Below are positions 1-7,874 of a stretch of 64,000 bases of DNA, one piece after another. Under the pieces are notes generated by a model, which did not search any database, was not told where the DNA came from, and saw nothing but the letters and a program-made list of their open reading frames with translations. A program made the position numbers and the translations under genes. The stretch is taken from the IMG/VR virus record IMGVR_UViG_3300043429_001189, positions 1-64,000 of that record; one strand, 5' to 3'. This DNA is from a virus. The stretch's first letter is position 1. Every line of letters begins with the position of its first letter.

Positions 1-1256
1 TCGTTTATTATTAAATAAAACATTACTTCACCCCAGTCTGGTTCAACTGTATAAAAGAACAAACCGTTACTAATAAAATAGCTTTTGGTTGGCAAATTCT
101 TTATTATTTCATTTCTAGTAAGTCCTATAGAAATTCCCTTATTAGGTTCTATATTTTCCATTTCATGTGTTTTTTGATATATTTCCATTTCTTTCATTTT
201 TTTAAAGTCTTTTATTGATAAGCCTTCTATGTTTGTTAGAAAAATATAATTATGATACTTTGCAGAAAACATAACACAATCTTGTATTTTTTCAAAATTT
301 GATTCATCTCTAATATATCCTTTTAATTCTATTAAATATTCTTCGTTATCAATATTAATAATAAAATCTGGCGTATATAATTTAGAGCCAATGCAAATAG
401 TTACATTTTCATAAGACCAACTTTCTAATATATTTTCATTTGGTTTAATTATTTTTTCTATAAACTCAGATTCTAAAGAAGATCTAGTAATAAAAGGTTC
501 TGTATTAAGGCATTTTTTAAAATCTGCGTTGTTAAATTCTGTTCTTTTAAATATTGGATTACCCATTGAATTTGAACCCATTATTGAATGATATGTCCCT
601 ATTATAGAATTTATAATTTTATATGCCTCATCTAAATTACTGTCGGTTAAGTTTTTTAAGATATCTTTATCATAATATTTTTTATAAGCTTCTTTATTCC
701 AAAAGTTTTGTATTTTAGATAATTTATATTCATCGCTATTAACTATCTTTCGTCGAAACTGCGAATAAATTTTATCTACATTTTCATTGGAGACGCCATC
801 CAAGAAATATCCTTTATTTGATAAAACCAATCTTTTCCAATCTGTAGTATTAAATTCTTTATCGTAAGATTTTCGTTTATCTGTCCAATTATCCTTCTTA
901 TTTTTTAAATTAGGTCTACCTTTAAGTTTTTTAGAGTGATCTGGTCTTCTTTTACCTCTAAATGAATGTCCCCTATTATAATTAGCATCTTTTACATCAT
1001 GTCTAAATGTTATATTATCAAAAATTTTGTATTTGTTATCATCAACTTCAGATTTACAAACTTTTAAGAAATCATCTAATGTTAAGATTTTATTTTTTAT
1101 AATATACTTTAGTACATAAAAATATTTATCTTTATAGACTTTCTTACAAATATGTATAATACTTGAATCTATTAAATCTTCAATTTTTTCAATATTTTTT
1201 TTGATAGTTAATACAGATAGTTTTTTATACCCTTGTAATACTTCTAAAGTGTTCAT
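1..1256 (-). CDS. PD-(D/E)XK homing-endonuclease-like protein, C-terminus beyond the window
   Basis: The frame opens at an ATG at 1254-1256 and stays open to the window edge, giving at least 418 residues; the stop lies outside. A basic segment near residues 95-115 (RGKRRPDHSKKLKGRP) resembles the NUMOD3 DNA-binding modules of phage homing endonucleases. Residues 296-312 carry a nuclease core, TPDF followed by IELKG (P296-D297, E310-x-K312), typical of the PD-(D/E)XK fold. It lies directly after the nrdA fragment that ends in a split-intein half, the place where free-standing endonucleases occur in fractured phage genes. Cleavage of an intein-less nrdA allele is inferred. Its start codon lies inside an inverted repeat (1246-1305). 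It could be a degenerate or different nuclease, but fold and position agree. Confidence 0.72.
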   Translation of the reverse strand, partial: MNTLEVLQGYKKLSVLTIKKNIEKIEDLIDSSIIHICKKVYKDKYFYVLKYIIKNKILTLDDFLKVCKSEVDDNKYKIFDNITFRHDVKDANYNRGHSFRGKRRPDHSKKLKGRPNLKNKKDNWTDKRKSYDKEFNTTDWKRLVLSNKGYFLDGVSNENVDKIYSQFRRKIVNSDEYKLSKIQNFWNKEAYKKYYDKDILKNLTDSNLDEAYKIINSIIGTYHSIMGSNSMGNPIFKRTEFNNADFKKCLNTEPFITRSSLESEFIEKIIKPNENILESWSYENVTICIGSKLYTPDFIINIDNEEYLIELKGYIRDESNFEKIQDCVMFSAKYHNYIFLTNIEGLSIKDFKKMKEMEIYQKTHEMENIEPNKGISIGLTRNEIIKNLPTKSYFISNGLFFYTVEPDWGEVMFYLIIN

Positions 1257-1305
1257 GACCAATATAAATTTTATTTATGTTATATATTCAAGTCATGAAC
1301 ACTTT
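1246..1305 (-). promoter_or_regulatory. Inverted repeat enclosing a promoter-like motif at the endonuclease start
   Basis: Perfect 14-base arms at 1246-1259 and 1292-1305 enclose a 32-base spacer. The proximal arm contains the endonuclease start codon (1254-1256). The spacer holds a GAATATATAAC motif on the minus strand (about 1280-1289), like those upstream of many other genes here. RNA reading through from nrdA would fold the ATG into the stem; RNA started in the spacer would lack the distal arm and leave it free. The repeat is seen; the switch is inferred from T4 homing endonuclease genes such as I-TevI. Confidence 0.6.
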
Positions 1306-1310
1306 TTTAC

Positions 1311-2441
1311 TTAATTTGTAATTAAAATGTCATCTTCCAATAAATCTTTTGCCTCTACCCAACCTCTTTGTGTAAATAATTTATGATTAGCTGTGCATTT
1401 TATTGTTTTATTATTATCTAAATCTTCAATTTCATATACTTCAGCTGAATCATCAGTCATACCAAAATCGGTTATTAATTTCCATTCATTTATGTTAGTA
1501 TCAATATTACGTGATAGCGTATAAATTTGATCTTCTAATTTAAGTATTTCACCAATTTCATCTATTCTTACTTTATGAATTTCATCACTTATTTTAATAT
1601 CAATTATCGTATCACCTGTCACACAAATATTAGTCATAAATACTTTTAGACCGTTTTTCTTATATGATTCGGGGTTTTGTTTATTGACATTGCCTTTAAA
1701 CATAATATAAGGTTCACCGGTCGCTTTTCTTTTTTGCAAAAGTTTGCCCCATTTACGGCGTGCTTCGGTATCACCATCTAATAATTTGCGCATAAATTTA
1801 TCACCAACAACTGCGCATTGATGCATATTTAATGATTGGCGATTAACATCACCTTTAGGTTCTCGTGTTTCCAACCAATCTTCAAAATCTTTATGCTCAA
1901 TATTAATATTTGTACTTGCTGCGCCTCTTCTTACAGCACCTTGATTGGTTGCAAGAATTGTTGAATCATAAATTTTGCAAAAAGGAACCACTCCATCTGA
2001 TGTTCCATTACCCGTTATTTTTGATCCAGCAGGTCTGATTTGATTAATACCAATACCTACTCCACCTCCATGTTTTGCAAGCAACATTAGTTCCAAATTT
2101 TTAGAACCTATTTCATAAATACTATCGCCAACATCAATCCCAAAACAACTAATAGGTAATCCTCTATCTGTTCCCATATTTGACAAAACTGGTGATGCCA
2201 AGCCTAGCCAGCCTTTCCAAATATAATCAAAAAATTTAGTAGCAAGGTGTGGCTTTCCTAATCTTTTAGCAACAGTGGTAGAAACCCGCCAATAAGCATC
2301 TTTAGGTTTTTCTCCCGCTAAAAGATATCCTTTGGATATTGTGTTAACATAAATTTCTGTTGCGCCCCAATCAGGAATATCAACTCCAAGTTCCCAGCCC
2401 AACATATCTAATAATTCTTGTACTTTTTCGTTATTCATCAT
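1311..2441 (-). CDS. nrdA: Ribonucleotide reductase large subunit, N-terminal part fused to a split-intein N-half
   Basis: Residues 1-272 are the N-terminal part of a class I ribonucleotide reductase alpha chain without an ATP cone; C99 in PISCFGID matches the redox-active Cys of E. coli NrdA (C225). The protein breaks off at FMTNI, just before the expected catalytic Cys (E. coli C439). Residues 273-376 are an intein N-half: CVTGDTIID (block A) and CTANHKLF (block B), ending DDILITN-stop, with no blocks F/G. The rest of NrdA, preceded by an intein C-half, must be encoded elsewhere, probably beyond the endonuclease gene. Two adjacent ATGs (2441, 2438) could start it. Trans-splicing would be needed for an active enzyme working with NrdB (2458-3480). 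Confidence 0.9.
   Translation of the reverse strand: MMNNEKVQELLDMLGWELGVDIPDWGATEIYVNTISKGYLLAGEKPKDAYWRVSTTVAKRLGKPHLATKFFDYIWKGWLGLASPVLSNMGTDRGLPISCFGIDVGDSIYEIGSKNLELMLLAKHGGGVGIGINQIRPAGSKITGNGTSDGVVPFCKIYDSTILATNQGAVRRGAASTNINIEHKDFEDWLETREPKGDVNRQSLNMHQCAVVGDKFMRKLLDGDTEARRKWGKLLQKRKATGEPYIMFKGNVNKQNPESYKKNGLKVFMTNICVTGDTIIDIKISDEIHKVRIDEIGEILKLEDQIYTLSRNIDTNINEWKLITDFGMTDDSAEVYEIEDLDNNKTIKCTANHKLFTQRGWVEAKDLLEDDILITN
1314..1625 (-). other. N-terminal half of a split intein (104 codons)
   Basis: This is the intein part of the nrdA fragment: Cys1, block A (CVTGDTI), block B (TANHKLF), then the DDIL ending typical of naturally split N-inteins such as those of the NrdA-2 and NrdJ-1 type, known from environmental phage-like sequences. 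Its length is right for an N-fragment cut at the usual endonuclease insertion point. The insertion site is immediately before the RNR catalytic Cys, which would serve as the +1 nucleophile. The matching C-half is not in the window. Confidence 0.88.
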
Positions 2442-2457
2442 ATTTTATTTTTTCTTT

Positions 2458-3480
2458 TTAAAACCAATCATCTGCATTCCAATTTTCATTTTCGTTTGCT
2501 TTACTATAATCGGTAGATCTTAAAGCAAAGAAATCCGTCCAAGTAACGCCTCCTGTCAAATGATAAAACCAATCCAAATTAGAGGCTTTTTCTTCGTCAA
2601 ATTCAAAATAATCAGCACTGCCTTTAACAGAATTATATCCCAATTCGTTAAGTTTTTCGTTAACTCTTTTAGTGATAAATTCTTTTAAATCACTTGCCTT
2701 AAGATTTTCCAAATCGCCCATCTCAAAAATTTTATCAATAAATTTATGTTCCAATTCTCTGATTAACTTAGCTGCTTTAAAAACATCTTCTTTAGCTTCG
2801 TCCAATAATTCAGGATATTCTTCACACATATGTCTAAATAATTGACAGCCCATTCTTGAATGTAAAGATTCATCTCTAACACTCCATTTCATTTGCTGTC
2901 CGATTCCTTTTAGCATATCTCCTCTCATTTGGAATGAGTATAAAACCGCAAATGAAGAATATAACGCAACCCCTTCTGCAAAAGCTGAAAAAATAGCTAA
3001 ACTGCGAGCAACTTCAACTCTTGCTTGTGGGTTCGTTGCTAAATCATTAGGAGTCCAATCAGCTGTTGTGCTGGTTAATAATTCAAACCTTTCTTTCATT
3101 GTTTCATCATGTAGAAAGCCTTCAAAATTGTCTAATCCCAATGTTTCATTTAAGTATGAATAAGCTCGGGCATGAATAGTTTCAAAATATCCAAATGCCA
3201 TTGCCATTTCTTTAATTTCATGTTTAGGAAACCACCTAGTTACCATTCCAGTCCAATAATCTGATACCGCGCATTCAGTTTGCGCAAAGCCTAATAGAAT
3301 ATTCCCGACTAAATGTTTTTCTTCTTTGGTCAATTTTTCATTCCAATCCTTAATATCTGCGCCCATTGGAATTTCGGTGTGCATCCAAAATGCTTGACTT
3401 TGTGGCATCCAGCCGTTCAAATCATATTCAGGATATTCAAATGGTTTATAAGGAATTCTTTCTGTAAATAGCTTACTCAT
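2458..3480 (-). CDS. nrdB: Ribonucleotide reductase class I small subunit
   Basis: At 340 residues this is a full-length NrdB. Di-iron ligand motifs are in order: TEC/SDYW, ETIHARAY (ExxH with the Tyr four residues after His, the position of the E. coli radical Tyr122), FAEGVAL, and RDESLH (second ExxH). It delivers the radical to the alpha subunit for dNTP synthesis. It lies one base after the polymerase gene and 16 bases before nrdA in the same transcription direction, so they are probably co-transcribed. Unlike nrdA it is intact. Confidence 0.96.
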   Translation of the reverse strand: MSKLFTERIPYKPFEYPEYDLNGWMPQSQAFWMHTEIPMGADIKDWNEKLTKEEKHLVGNILLGFAQTECAVSDYWTGMVTRWFPKHEIKEMAMAFGYFETIHARAYSYLNETLGLDNFEGFLHDETMKERFELLTSTTADWTPNDLATNPQARVEVARSLAIFSAFAEGVALYSSFAVLYSFQMRGDMLKGIGQQMKWSVRDESLHSRMGCQLFRHMCEEYPELLDEAKEDVFKAAKLIRELEHKFIDKIFEMGDLENLKASDLKEFITKRVNEKLNELGYNSVKGSADYFEFDEEKASNLDWFYHLTGGVTWTDFFALRSTDYSKANENENWNADDWF

Positions 3481-3481
3481 A

Positions 3482-4858
3482 TTATTTTATATATTTTTTA
3501 AGTTGTTCAATTTCATCTTCAATATCCATATATTCTTTTTTTGCCTTTTTTCTTTTACCGTAGTAATTTGCAAGAATCGTTCTAAACACCGAGTCCTCTT
3601 CCTTTTTAAACAAAGCTCCTGACGACGTTTTAATATATTTATCTACGTCAACTTCTTCATTTTTATCGACGTTGTATAGATATGATTCCGGAGATATATT
3701 CCATTGCCTCATTATTGAAGGATAAAGAGACGCAAAGTCAAACGATGCAACCCATTCATATATTCCTGTTTTGGGATCAACGACAAAAGCTCCTTCATAG
3801 TGTTCCTTCTTTTTAGTTATTTTATCCGTTTTAGGAAAAACCTTACCTCTTGACCAATTTTCGCGTGCCATTGCAGCTTCAGCCATCCAAATTGGGGAAA
3901 ATGCCCGATTTGCTTCAACTTGGGTAATATTTCCAAGCAGCAAAAAAGTTTGCATTGTGTTAATTTTTTCATCGATCATTTCAACCAATTTGGTATCAAC
4001 CGCATTATAGAAAATATATGTTTCAAAATCATTTTCATACATATCTTGCAAAGTGCCTGGATATTTAATTTTATTTATTCCCAGCGCTGCTTTTGCTACA
4101 TAGTCCAATGTGTTATTTTCTTTGATATCAATAACCCGATCCCATTTTTTATATACATCAAGATAGTCAACAACAAGTCGGTGAACAGGAAACTGTAAAT
4201 CACCTGCTAATTTGTATGTTGGTGAACATGCTGAGATGTCAATGTTTAATCTTTTGCATCGAGTAATTAAATATGTCCAGTCAAAACCAATAAAATTCCA
4301 TCCAGTCAAAAGTGGCATTTTTGGAACTGCTTTCAAGAAAAAAGAAGAAAGCATATCATATTCGGTTTTAAAATATAGATAATTAAAATCTACTTTTTGA
4401 TTGATATGTTCCTCAATTTTTTTCTTGATGTTAAATATTTGTTCAGCAGTTAATTGCTTTGTTCCCATCGAGATTACTTTTTCTTTATGACAAAAGGTAA
4501 TTGCAGTGACAGGAGTTTTTGCCAATTCTGGTTTAGGCCATTCATCGCCTACAAAGACCTCAATATCAATAAAGAATTTTTTGGGAACATTATTTGAATA
4601 AATGTTTTTGGTGCGTTCTTCAGGTAATGAAAGTAAAAATTCTTCAATTCTCCATTTACTTAAGAATTTAGTTTTTTTCTTCTTTACAGGTTTGCCGTCC
4701 CAGGACATAACTCCTGGGAACGGTTTATCATTTCCTGTGCAATATTCCCATTCAAACATTTCTTCCATTGGAACAGATATCCTATCAAGAGCAACATCAC
4801 CATTTTCATTAAAATAAGAAATTGTAAGTGTTGAATCTTTTTGTTCAATATCAATCAT
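3482..4858 (-). CDS. 43: Family B DNA polymerase, N-terminal part (exonuclease plus motif A)
   Basis: The 458 residues match the first half of a T4 gp43-type polymerase: exonuclease motifs Exo I (FFIDIEVF), Exo II (GWNFIGFDW) and Exo III (YNAVDT), then polymerase motif A (DFASLYPSIMRQ). The frame stops at KKYIK, about 75 residues after motif A. Motif B (KxxxNSxYG) and motif C (YxDTD) are absent here and from the bases downstream, where nrdB begins two bases later. T4 relatives such as Aeromonas phage 25 carry gp43 as two polypeptides (43A/43B). This is probably a 43A equivalent, with the C-terminal half encoded outside the window. A truncated, inactive gene is possible but less likely for an essential enzyme. 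Confidence 0.88.
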   Translation of the reverse strand: MIDIEQKDSTLTISYFNENGDVALDRISVPMEEMFEWEYCTGNDKPFPGVMSWDGKPVKKKKTKFLSKWRIEEFLLSLPEERTKNIYSNNVPKKFFIDIEVFVGDEWPKPELAKTPVTAITFCHKEKVISMGTKQLTAEQIFNIKKKIEEHINQKVDFNYLYFKTEYDMLSSFFLKAVPKMPLLTGWNFIGFDWTYLITRCKRLNIDISACSPTYKLAGDLQFPVHRLVVDYLDVYKKWDRVIDIKENNTLDYVAKAALGINKIKYPGTLQDMYENDFETYIFYNAVDTKLVEMIDEKINTMQTFLLLGNITQVEANRAFSPIWMAEAAMARENWSRGKVFPKTDKITKKKEHYEGAFVVDPKTGIYEWVASFDFASLYPSIMRQWNISPESYLYNVDKNEEVDVDKYIKTSSGALFKKEEDSVFRTILANYYGKRKKAKKEYMDIEDEIEQLKKYIK

Positions 4859-4889
4859 GGTTTATATTTTTAGATGTTAAAATGAAAAA

Positions 4890-5372
4890 TTAGTATCCGT
4901 TTTTTTGCCTTTCGCGATTATGCTCATTTTTGGACATATACATATTATACATTTCCTGCGAAGTCATTCCGATAGAAGCGGCATAATTCATAAAGAAATG
5001 CAACATATCCACAATCTCAAATTTGCATTCCAGTTGGTCATCAATAGACAAATCAGAAAATTTTAAATTGGCATATTTATTGTAATCTTTTTTCCAACGT
5101 TTCCAAACAGCTGACCCACCTGAAGAAACACCGCCCAAAGAATCTGTTGCTTCATGAATTTCATCGATCATTGCGTGATTATTCATGTGCCAAAAATTCA
5201 TTATATCCCTAAGAGACATATTTTCAAAGTCATAACCATAAACATTTTTTTGAGTTTCAGCTTGAAGATTTAAAATATCGCCCAAAGTATCTGTAAATTC
5301 GTTTGATTCAATTGCTTTGGACCAAAGGTCATCAATTTTTAAATGCGAACAAGTATTATCTGTATTTGCCAT
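4890..5372 (-). CDS. dut: Dimeric all-alpha dUTPase (MazG-like superfamily)
   Basis: The 160-residue protein has the metal-binding motifs of the all-alpha NTP pyrophosphohydrolase superfamily: LQAETQKN near the N-terminus, EIHEATDSLGG in the middle and EIVDMLHFF (ExxD) in the last third, followed by the SKNEHNRERQKNGY tail typical of phage dimeric dUTPases. It would hydrolyse dUTP to dUMP, keeping uracil out of phage DNA and feeding dTMP synthesis; this fits its place beside ribonucleotide reductase and polymerase. A GAATATAAA motif about 20-28 bases upstream on the minus strand (5391-5399) may be its promoter. It is first in the leftward nucleotide and replication operon. Confidence 0.88.
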   Translation of the reverse strand: MANTDNTCSHLKIDDLWSKAIESNEFTDTLGDILNLQAETQKNVYGYDFENMSLRDIMNFWHMNNHAMIDEIHEATDSLGGVSSGGSAVWKRWKKDYNKYANLKFSDLSIDDQLECKFEIVDMLHFFMNYAASIGMTSQEMYNMYMSKNEHNRERQKNGY

Positions 5373-5526
5373 ATTATTATAGTGTTTGTTTTTATATTCA
5401 ATTATTATACTTAGTTCTTTTTTAAGAATAATGTTGGTTTGAAAACTTTTTTTTAAATGCGTATATAACCTATACGTTGTTTAGGTTGGTGAGATACTTA
5501 TACTAAGCTACTTATTACAAGTTAAA

Positions 5527-5574
5527 CTTAAAGAATAACTTAATTAAGATCTTAAAGAAAGACTTAAAGTATTG
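5527..5574. repeat. Four 12-base tandem units, possible operator array
   Basis: CTTAAAGAATAA, CTTAATTAAGAT, CTTAAAGAAAGA and CTTAAAGTATTG begin at 5527, 5539, 5551 and 5563, exactly 12 bases apart; the last runs into TTGACA. The CTTAA core is constant. Regular spacing next to a promoter suggests a repeated protein-binding site or phased bending. Function is unknown. Confidence 0.6.
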
Positions 5575-5601
5575 ACATCTTGACATTACCATCTTTATGA
5601 T
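5572..5601 (+). promoter_or_regulatory. Candidate sigma-70-like promoter for hsp20
   Basis: TTGACA (5572-5577) and TATGAT (5596-5601) are separated by 18 bases on the plus strand, about 80 bases before the hsp20 ATG. The match to the general bacterial consensus is good, although Bacteroidetes primary sigma prefers TTG...TAnnTTTG. The alternative AATCTTTG at 5636-5643 is closer to that form. Confidence 0.4.
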
Positions 5602-5679
5602 TTATGTCTTATTGTCATAAAAATAGGATTTGCACAATCTTTGCAGATAATAAATAAAAAAAAACAAATTTTATACATT

Positions 5680-6039
5680 ATGGCACATCATTTTCATTCA
5701 ACCAAACTTTACGATCCGTACTCGCTTTTCAGCGTTTCATCAAACACAACTACTTACCCTTCGCCAAAGGCAATGAAAACTGATGATGGGTGGGTGCAGG
5801 AAATTATTTTACCTGGTTTTACTAAAGAAGAAATTAAAATTACAGTTGAGCAAGATTACTTTGTAGTTGAGGCTGAAACCGAACGCGAATTACCTACAAC
5901 ACTTAATCAAAAAGTAACCAAAACATTTTTAGCTGATGACATTGATCCTGAGTCTGTTATCGCTACTTTGGAAAACGGTATTCTTAAAATCATGTTTTCA
6001 TTGACAAAACAGCCAGGAAAAGTAATCACAGTTAGTTAA
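5680..6039 (+). CDS. Small heat-shock protein, Hsp20 family
   Basis: The 119-residue protein is an alpha-crystallin-domain chaperone: ILPGFTKEEIKITVEQDYFVVEAE is followed by the closing strand motif LENGILKIMF. The ATG at 5680 is preferred over an upstream in-frame TTG (5641), whose extension (QIINKKK) lies outside the domain. Hsp20 genes occur in many T4-like marine phages and are thought to protect folding proteins during infection or morphogenesis. It is one of only three plus-strand genes, with its own upstream region and a strong terminator, so it is probably expressed separately from the leftward operons. Confidence 0.93.
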   Translation: MAHHFHSTKLYDPYSLFSVSSNTTTYPSPKAMKTDDGWVQEIILPGFTKEEIKITVEQDYFVVEAETERELPTTLNQKVTKTFLADDIDPESVIATLENGILKIMFSLTKQPGKVITVS

Positions 6040-6061
6040 ACAATTTGTTTTAAAAAGTAAA

Positions 6062-6096
6062 GCCTCGAGAAACTTAAAGTTTCTCGAGGCTTTTTT
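6062..6096. terminator. Intrinsic terminator between convergent genes
   Basis: A 12-base-pair GC-containing stem (arms 6062-6073 and 6079-6090, loop TTAAA) is followed by TTTTTT on the plus strand. It ends hsp20 at 6039. The complementary strand also gives a T-rich tail, so it may also stop the leftward AAA ATPase operon ending at 6115. Confidence 0.88.
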
Positions 6097-6114
6097 ATTG
6101 TTAATCTGATTATT

Positions 6115-7488
6115 TTATAGATATCTTTCAGCCATCCTTGCCCAGTTTTTCATACCCAAGCTCTTGAATCCGGCGGCTTTTACAAAGGTTCTCATTGAAA
6201 CATCTTTTGCCCGTTTCATAAATTCATATACTTCCAATTTATCTTCAATAGACATATCACGTGGTTCCATGTGTGGGAGTAATAAACGAATTCTTTCCAT
6301 CAGAGTTACGTCGTCTGGGTTTACGTCAACCAAAATTGATCTTGAACGAATTGCGCCATCGGGATCCGCTTTATCTTTTGGTAAATTTGATATAAATACA
6401 ACTCGTCCTGCAAACTCAAAATAAGCTGGGATCATACCACCTTCAACAGCATTCCATTCTGCCTCAGGATCATTTTCGTAATCTTTAGGATCAAATACTA
6501 TAGATGATTTTTTAAGATATGAAATTCTTCTAACCTTTTTAGTGTCAAGCGCAGCTTTTAGGATGTTACGTCCTGTTTCGTCTCTAAACACAGAATCACA
6601 ATCATCAAAAACCAAAACTTTATTGCGGTATTGGAACATCTTCTTATACATCATAATTACTGAAACCGCACCGGAAACAATAATGTAATCTTCATCCTCG
6701 ACAAGGCCTTCATCTTTTAATGCACGTTCAACACTGAAAGTTTTACCTGTACCTGCTCTACCAGAAATAAACAATGAATTAAATCCACCTGCAGCAAGTC
6801 TTCGCGTAATTTCGTAAATGTCTTCAAGAGTTTCGTCCAACAGTTTTACTTTATCTTCCAATAGCATTTCATTACGCTTTACCGCTGGAATTTTTTCTGT
6901 GGTTGATGTTACACCCTTTCTTACCTGCAAGATCATTCCGTATGAAATGCCCATACTTTTTGAAATGTCTGCAGCGCTCTCGCCTTGTTCCAATCTTGAT
7001 TGGATTTCAGATTGTTCATCAGGTGACAAAGGTTTACGTGCTTCATACAAAGAAGATTCAACCAATTTATCAATTGATTTAGCGTAAGATGGATCATTAA
7101 TCAATCTTACAAATTCACTTAACAGAGAAACGATTGGAAAATTTTCACTTGATACAGAAAAATCTGCAACTCCAGAATTAGGCTTTGAAAGATATTCCAA
7201 AGTACCTATAATTCCTCTGCGTCCGCCACCATAAATTTTTACGCATGACAAATCCTTATCACTAAACAACATAACAACTGGTGTGTTATGATCATCATAT
7301 CCAATAAACGGAAACAAAACGAATGCTTTGCCTGTCTTTTTGTTTAAAAAGGATTTTATAATTTCCGATGCTTGATTTAATTTAGGTTCTATATCAGTCT
7401 GAGACCTTCCTAAATTTTCGTTCATGCTATCAGAAGAATGCAAATCTCCGGAAATAAATTCCTCGAATAGTTGAATGTAATTCTTCAT
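6115..7488 (-). CDS. AAA-type ATPase with a leader and a helix-turn-helix-like segment
   Basis: The 457-residue protein has Walker A GRAGTGKT (243-250) and Walker B VLVFDDCD (291-298), followed by ARG-containing segments (AIRSRSILVD) of an AAA fold. Residues about 153-192 (LSPDEQSEIQ ... SMGISYGMIL) resemble a helix-turn-helix. The start, MKNYIQLFEEFISGD, belongs to the leader family shared by this cluster but lacks the exact [IL]-x-E site. T4-like marine phages carry similar ATPases of unknown role. It could remodel or translocate DNA or protein. It is last in the leftward accessory operon and is followed by the bidirectional terminator. Confidence 0.75.
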   Translation of the reverse strand: MKNYIQLFEEFISGDLHSSDSMNENLGRSQTDIEPKLNQASEIIKSFLNKKTGKAFVLFPFIGYDDHNTPVVMLFSDKDLSCVKIYGGGRRGIIGTLEYLSKPNSGVADFSVSSENFPIVSLLSEFVRLINDPSYAKSIDKLVESSLYEARKPLSPDEQSEIQSRLEQGESAADISKSMGISYGMILQVRKGVTSTTEKIPAVKRNEMLLEDKVKLLDETLEDIYEITRRLAAGGFNSLFISGRAGTGKTFSVERALKDEGLVEDEDYIIVSGAVSVIMMYKKMFQYRNKVLVFDDCDSVFRDETGRNILKAALDTKKVRRISYLKKSSIVFDPKDYENDPEAEWNAVEGGMIPAYFEFAGRVVFISNLPKDKADPDGAIRSRSILVDVNPDDVTLMERIRLLLPHMEPRDMSIEDKLEVYEFMKRAKDVSMRTFVKAAGFKSLGMKNWARMAERYL

Positions 7489-7536
7489 TTAATTTTTTTT
7501 TATTTTTATTATATATTTTGATTAAAATTTATTTTT

Positions 7537-7860
7537 TTATTTTTTTGGCTTAAACCCCGCGTCTCTTGCCTCTTTTGCTAAATCAGCATCAGCTTTACCC
7601 CAGGTACCTTCACCGCCAGTTAAAAAACTGTTTACTCGTGCATAACCCCATTGCTCCTGTCCTGCTCCAGGTCTATGCCCGCTTTTCCATGCTGCCATGC
7701 CTCTTCGCATAACTGCTCGAATTATTCCGATAGGAGCGCCTGATTCTTCGCTTTTCTTTTTGAGCGCTTTTTCGATATCGGGATTATCAATAGGACTTCT
7801 GTCAGTTGATTGTTGCTTTTCTTCAAGCAGCCAAGATTCATATGTTTTTGTGTATTCCAA
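7537..7860 (-). CDS. Conserved phage protein of unknown function, leader-tagged
   Basis: The 107-residue protein uses a TTG start (7858-7860). The start is supported because translation from it gives MEYTKTYESWLLEE, a member of the cluster's leader family. The core GIIRAVMRRGMAAWKSGHRP, then QWGYARVNSFLTGG and TWGKADADL, resembles a small conserved protein of T4-like marine phages; the similarity is from memory and no activity is known. The basic core could bind nucleic acid. If the leader acts as in T4, this is an internal head protein cut near LLE/E. Confidence 0.65.
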   Translation of the reverse strand: MEYTKTYESWLLEEKQQSTDRSPIDNPDIEKALKKKSEESGAPIGIIRAVMRRGMAAWKSGHRPGAGQEQWGYARVNSFLTGGEGTWGKADADLAKEARDAGFKPKK

Positions 7861-7874
7861 AACAATTATAATTT

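Larger units (their letters stand above)
5373..5679. promoter_or_regulatory. Divergent intergenic region between dut and hsp20
   Basis: This is the only gene-free stretch over 300 bases. It must hold promoters for the leftward dut operon and rightward hsp20. Visible: a minus-strand GAATATAAA motif near dut; an inverted repeat CGTATA-taacc-TATACG at 5460-5476; a row of four 12-base units at 5527-5574; a plus-strand TTGACA-N18-TATGAT pair at 5572-5601; and AATCTTTG at 5636-5643, resembling the Bacteroidetes -7 element TAnnTTTG. No coding potential was noticed. Confidence 0.6.
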
